The notes under the pieces: generated by a model
The model's input: the letters and a program-made list of their open reading frames with translations, nothing else
What the model was told of the DNA's origin: nothing
The model's database searches: none
Made by a program: the position numbers and the translations under genes
Source: Actinomycetes bacterium
GTDB lineage: Bacteria > Actinomycetota > Acidimicrobiia > Acidimicrobiales > RAAP-2
Direction of reading: 5' to 3'
Length of the DNA: 17,768 bases
Assembly: GCA_021800645.1 (NCBI GenBank)
Contig: JAJYYT010000005.1
Location: 1-17,768 of the forward strand
Part shown: in pieces, positions 14,640-17,768 of the stretch
Position numbering within the stretch: the first letter of the stretch is position 1
Layout: every line of letters starts with the position of its first letter

Positions 14640-17600
14640 GACCCGACCTCGAACAGCTCCGACATGTCCGTCACGAGTGCGGTCGGCGGCCGCCACGAGA
14701 AGACGCCGCACGGGACGCCCCCGACGGCCGGCGTCCGAGGACCCGACATCCCCCGGAGGAACAGGTAGAGCACACCGCCCAGGTGCACCTCGGGGTCGTA
14801 GCCGCGCAGTCGCCAGCGCAGGTACCGGTGCAGGGCGACCATGTAGAGGACGGCTTGGAGCGGATAGTGCATCCGCTGCATCTCGGCGTCGAGCGCTGCC
14901 GGGCGGTAGTGCCAGCAGGTGAGCTCCTGATCCGCGGCCCCGAGCCAGTTCGTCTTGTAGTCACAGACGAGGTAGCGGGTCGGTGCGCCGTCCGCTCCGC
15001 TCGCCAGGGGCGTCCGGAAGACGAGGTCCAGGCTCCCGGTGAGGTACCCGCGCAGGTCCGTCCCGAGCATCGGGTCCCGGAGCCGCTCTCCGTAGCCGCG
15101 GAGGGGGCCCTTCGGCTCGTCGGGCTCGTGGATCTCGAACAGGCGCCCGATGTCGCTCGTCGAGACAGCGCCCACGGCTCCCGGCCTGTCCCCGCCGACG
15201 ACCGGGAGCTCGAAGCCCATCTCGTCGAGGCGGTCGGTCCTCTCGATGGCGCGCAGGCTGATCCCGCCGGCCAGGGGGCCGAGCGGCGTCGTGATCGACG
15301 CCCGCAGCGCCGCGACGACCGCGTCGAGGGGACCGAGCGGGAGCGGAGAACTCGACCGTGACGCACCGATTCCCCGGACGATCTCGCCATCGAGGTCGGG
15401 CGCGGCGAAGTCGATCTCCTCCAGCACCCGGTGGACGAAGGTGCCCATGCCGGTGCCGCTGGGCAGGTCTGCCCACGCCGAGGGCACCTCGCGCATCGCC
15501 GACTCCTCCTCCAGAGCCCCGCCCTTGGCACCGGTGCCACCCGCGAGCTGGCCGCCGGCGACCTCGGCGGGAGTCCCTGCCAGGGGCTCGTCGGTGGTCC
15601 CGGGCTCCTCCGGCTCGCTCCCCACCGCCGGTCCGCCGTGGACGCCGGCCGTGATGCCCGAGTACGACGTCCGTCGCCACGAGAGGTCGAGCGAGCGCTC
15701 GAAGGCTGCGACGTCGAGCGGCCCGACCTCCCAGTCCGCCCAGCCCCTCCAGCTTCCGTCGGCGACCCCTCCCGTCGCGGTCTCTACACTGACCAATCCG
15801 CCGGACGCCGAGGCGATCCGCTCGAAGTGGCGGCGCATCTCGGCGTCGCCGGGCATGCGCGGTGAGCTCGTCGCCACGTTGCCGTCTTCGTCACGCACCG
15901 TGAGCAAGCGCCCGATCGGCGAGTGGTTGGCGTCCTTCACGCGGATCCACCAGAGGGTGACCTGGTGCCTCGCCCGGGTGACCGCGACGTACAGCTCCCG
16001 CAGCGCCTCGCCGCGCTCCTCGTCGCGCTGGAGCGCGAAGTGCCGGCCGTAGTCGTCGTCGCCGTCCTGTCCGGCGACGTCCAGCTTGCGCCGCATCCCG
16101 TCTTGGGGATCGTGGAAGATGACCGGACGGTCCTTGCGCGAGGAGACCTCGTCCCAGAGGAAGGGGCAGTAGACGACCGGGAACTCGAGCCCCTTGGAGC
16201 GGTGGAGCGTCAGGATCTGCACGGCGTCCGCATCCGAGTCGATCCACCGGCTCCGCTCCTCTGCCTCGGCTCCCTCGCCTCCGGTCGTCGCCTCGCCGAT
16301 CTTGCGTGCGAGCCACGCCCGCAGTGCGGGGGGCCCGTGGTGGCCCTGTGACGCCTCGGCGTGCAGCAGCCGAGCGATGTGGCCGAGGTCCGTGAGCCGG
16401 CGCTCGCCGTCGCGCTCGCGGAGCACACGGCCCGGGACACCTTCGCCGGCGAGCACCGTGCGGAAGAGGGAGGCGACTCCGCGCTGGCGCAGGGTCTCGC
16501 CCCAGCGGTGCAGCCGGGAGTGCAGCTCTTCCCACTCGAGCTCGCCGGCGGCAGCGACGTCGTCCGCCGACATCCCGAGGAACGGCGTCAGCGCCACCGC
16601 CACCGCGCGCGCCCGGCTCGAGGGCTGCTCCGTCGCTTCGAGCAACGCGAGCCAGTCGTGCGCCGCGGGCGTCGTGAGGACGCTCTCGCTCCCCGAGACG
16701 ACCGCGGGCACGTCCAGCGCGCGCAGCGCGTCCTTCACGATCCCAGCCTGGCGGTTCGTGCGGACGAGCACCGCGACGTCTCCGGGCACCAGCCGGCGCG
16801 TGCCGCGCGCCGCGCCGTCGAGGTCGTAGCTGACAAGCTCCGCGCGAGACTCGAGCAACCGGACGACGTCGGCGGCCACGTCGCCGGCGATGAACTGTAC
16901 CGCCGCGTCCTTGCGGACGTCCCCGAGGGACGTCGTGGGCAGGCCGCTCTCCTTTGCCGGCACGAGCCGGACCCTGAGCGGTTCATCGACCGGAGCCCCC
17001 CGCAGGCCGGGCTGCTCGTGCGACCGAGCCGCACGGACCGGGCGGAACGGGATCTCGGGGTGCCCGAGGCGCACGGGGTCCAGCAGGGCGTCGAGCGCTG
17101 CGAGAAGGTCGGCGTCGCTCCGCCAGTTCTCCCCGAGCGTGAACCGCCGGCCCGCCAGACGGGCGGCGTCGAGGTACGAGTAGACGTCGGCACCTCGGAA
17201 TGCGTAGATCGCCTGCTTCGGGTCGCCGATAAGGACCAGCACCGTCTCGCCCGTCCCGAAGGCCGTGCGCACGACGTCCCACTGGACGGGGTCGGTGTCC
17301 TGGAACTCGTCCACGAGGACGACCGAGTACCGGCCGCGCAGGCGCGCGGAGGCCGTCGCACCGCGGTGGGGGTCGCACAGCGTGGCCTTCAGGCGCACGA
17401 GAAGGTCGTCGAAGGTGAGGAGGTTGCTCTCCAAGAGGCGACGTTCGACCTCGCGGCGCACGCCCTCGGCGAGCCGCCGGCGCAGTGCAGCCGGGGAACC
17501 CTCTGGCTCCGCCACGAGCGGCGTGTCGGGGTTCGTCACGGCCGCCCGGGCGATCTCGACCGCCTGGGCACGGCCGAACGACGGGGCCGTTCCGTGGATG

Positions 17601-17768
17601 AGCGTCCATCGCACGTACAGGTCGTCGACCACCTGCTCGATGAGGTCCCGAGGGTCCTCGAGCAAGCCCGCCCCGGCTGCGACGTCCCCGTCGACGCCGA
17701 GCCCGGCGAGCATGAGCTGGCAGAAGCCATGCGTCGTCGTGATCGTCGCCTCGTCGAAGGCGGTCAGC
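14636..17768 (-). CDS. recB: RecBCD helicase-nuclease subunit RecB, N-terminus beyond the window edge
   Basis: RecB is the 3'-5' SF1 helicase and the nuclease of RecBCD. The frame is open to the last base; the first visible residues include THGFCQLML, a conserved block shortly after Walker A, so about 100 N-terminal residues with Walker A are missing. Then come VVLVDEFQDTDPVQWD (motif II, about 17277-17325), IGDPKQAIYAFRGADVY (III), GENWRSDADL (IV), ILTLHRSKGLEFPVVY (V, about 16163-16215) and LYVAVTRARHQ (VI, about 15964-15996). After a Gly/Glu-rich linker (about 15490-15660) the C-terminal nuclease domain shows GSLDLVFR, CDYKTNWLG (Asp and Lys of the active site) and QAVLYMVALHRYL. Helicase and nuclease residues look intact. 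It overlaps recD by 4 bp; recC would be expected upstream, past the right edge. Confidence 0.96.
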   Translation of the reverse strand, partial: LTAFDEATITTTHGFCQLMLAGLGVDGDVAAGAGLLEDPRDLIEQVVDDLYVRWTLIHGTAPSFGRAQAVEIARAAVTNPDTPLVAEPEGSPAALRRRLAEGVRREVERRLLESNLLTFDDLLVRLKATLCDPHRGATASARLRGRYSVVLVDEFQDTDPVQWDVVRTAFGTGETVLVLIGDPKQAIYAFRGADVYSYLDAARLAGRRFTLGENWRSDADLLAALDALLDPVRLGHPEIPFRPVRAARSHEQPGLRGAPVDEPLRVRLVPAKESGLPTTSLGDVRKDAAVQFIAGDVAADVVRLLESRAELVSYDLDGAARGTRRLVPGDVAVLVRTNRQAGIVKDALRALDVPAVVSGSESVLTTPAAHDWLALLEATEQPSSRARAVAVALTPFLGMSADDVAAAGELEWEELHSRLHRWGETLRQRGVASLFRTVLAGEGVPGRVLRERDGERRLTDLGHIARLLHAEASQGHHGPPALRAWLARKIGEATTGGEGAEAEERSRWIDSDADAVQILTLHRSKGLEFPVVYCPFLWDEVSSRKDRPVIFHDPQDGMRRKLDVAGQDGDDDYGRHFALQRDEERGEALRELYVAVTRARHQVTLWWIRVKDANHSPIGRLLTVRDEDGNVATSSPRMPGDAEMRRHFERIASASGGLVSVETATGGVADGSWRGWADWEVGPLDVAAFERSLDLSWRRTSYSGITAGVHGGPAVGSEPEEPGTTDEPLAGTPAEVAGGQLAGGTGAKGGALEEESAMREVPSAWADLPSGTGMGTFVHRVLEEIDFAAPDLDGEIVRGIGASRSSSPLPLGPLDAVVAALRASITTPLGPLAGGISLRAIERTDRLDEMGFELPVVGGDRPGAVGAVSTSDIGRLFEIHEPDEPKGPLRGYGERLRDPMLGTDLRGYLTGSLDLVFRTPLASGADGAPTRYLVCDYKTNWLGAADQELTCWHYRPAALDAEMQRMHYPLQAVLYMVALHRYLRWRLRGYDPEVHLGGVLYLFLRGMSGPRTPAVGGVPCGVFSWRPPTALVTDMSELFEVGS

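Noticed and set aside
14783..16052. Plus-strand frames across recB, up to 300 codons
   Set aside because: They are shadows of recB, whose helicase and nuclease motifs are intact on the minus strand.

Overview
The window is gene-dense, very GC-rich DNA with third codon positions almost always G or C. It uses GTG and TTG starts, has stop/start overlaps, and shows at least one start that looks leaderless. A DUF664/DinB protein and an F420-type luciferase-like oxidoreductase sit beside a RecBCD pair and a PhoU protein. Together these suggest a high-GC actinomycete-type bacterium; an Acidimicrobiia-like lineage would fit, but the sequence alone does not settle it. Nothing looks like phage, plasmid, transposon or CRISPR.

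Layout: (1) 1-2400 +, the 3' part of treY (maltooligosyl trehalose synthase), cut by the window edge. (2) 2446-5364 +, a 972-residue polytopic membrane protein of the YfhO/GT-C-like kind. (3) 5483-6804 +, a two-gene unit of a DinB/DUF664 protein and a luciferase-like flavin/F420 oxidoreductase overlapping by 4 bp. (4) 6929-7540 +, a stand-alone PhoU-like regulator. (5) 7541-8045, a 505-bp stretch without a convincing gene but with a promoter-like site, four 18-bp tandem repeats and complementary segments. (6) 8046-9845 +, an ABC exporter half-transporter. (7) 9935-10972 -, a membrane-anchored PDZ protein with a repetitive Pro/Gly/Thr N-terminus. (8) 10973-11183, a divergent control region holding a possible 28-codon leader ORF. 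(9) 11184-12575 +, tryptophanase. (10) 12714-17768 -, recD and recB, coupled by a 4-bp overlap, with recB running off the right edge.

The genes work in separate processes: trehalose synthesis from maltodextrin, possible envelope glycosylation, thiol/F420 redox chemistry, phosphate control, export, tryptophan breakdown and double-strand-break repair. Only dinB-LLM and recB-recD look like real translational units.

Two things stand out. First, the window carries an unusual number of short, near-perfect tandem repeats (13, 15, 17, 18, 24 and 30 bp), most of them a multiple of 3 and in frame. Second, the control regions before the ABC exporter and before tryptophanase contain structure that the coding genes do not explain. 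I did not find a clear new defence or biosynthetic system.
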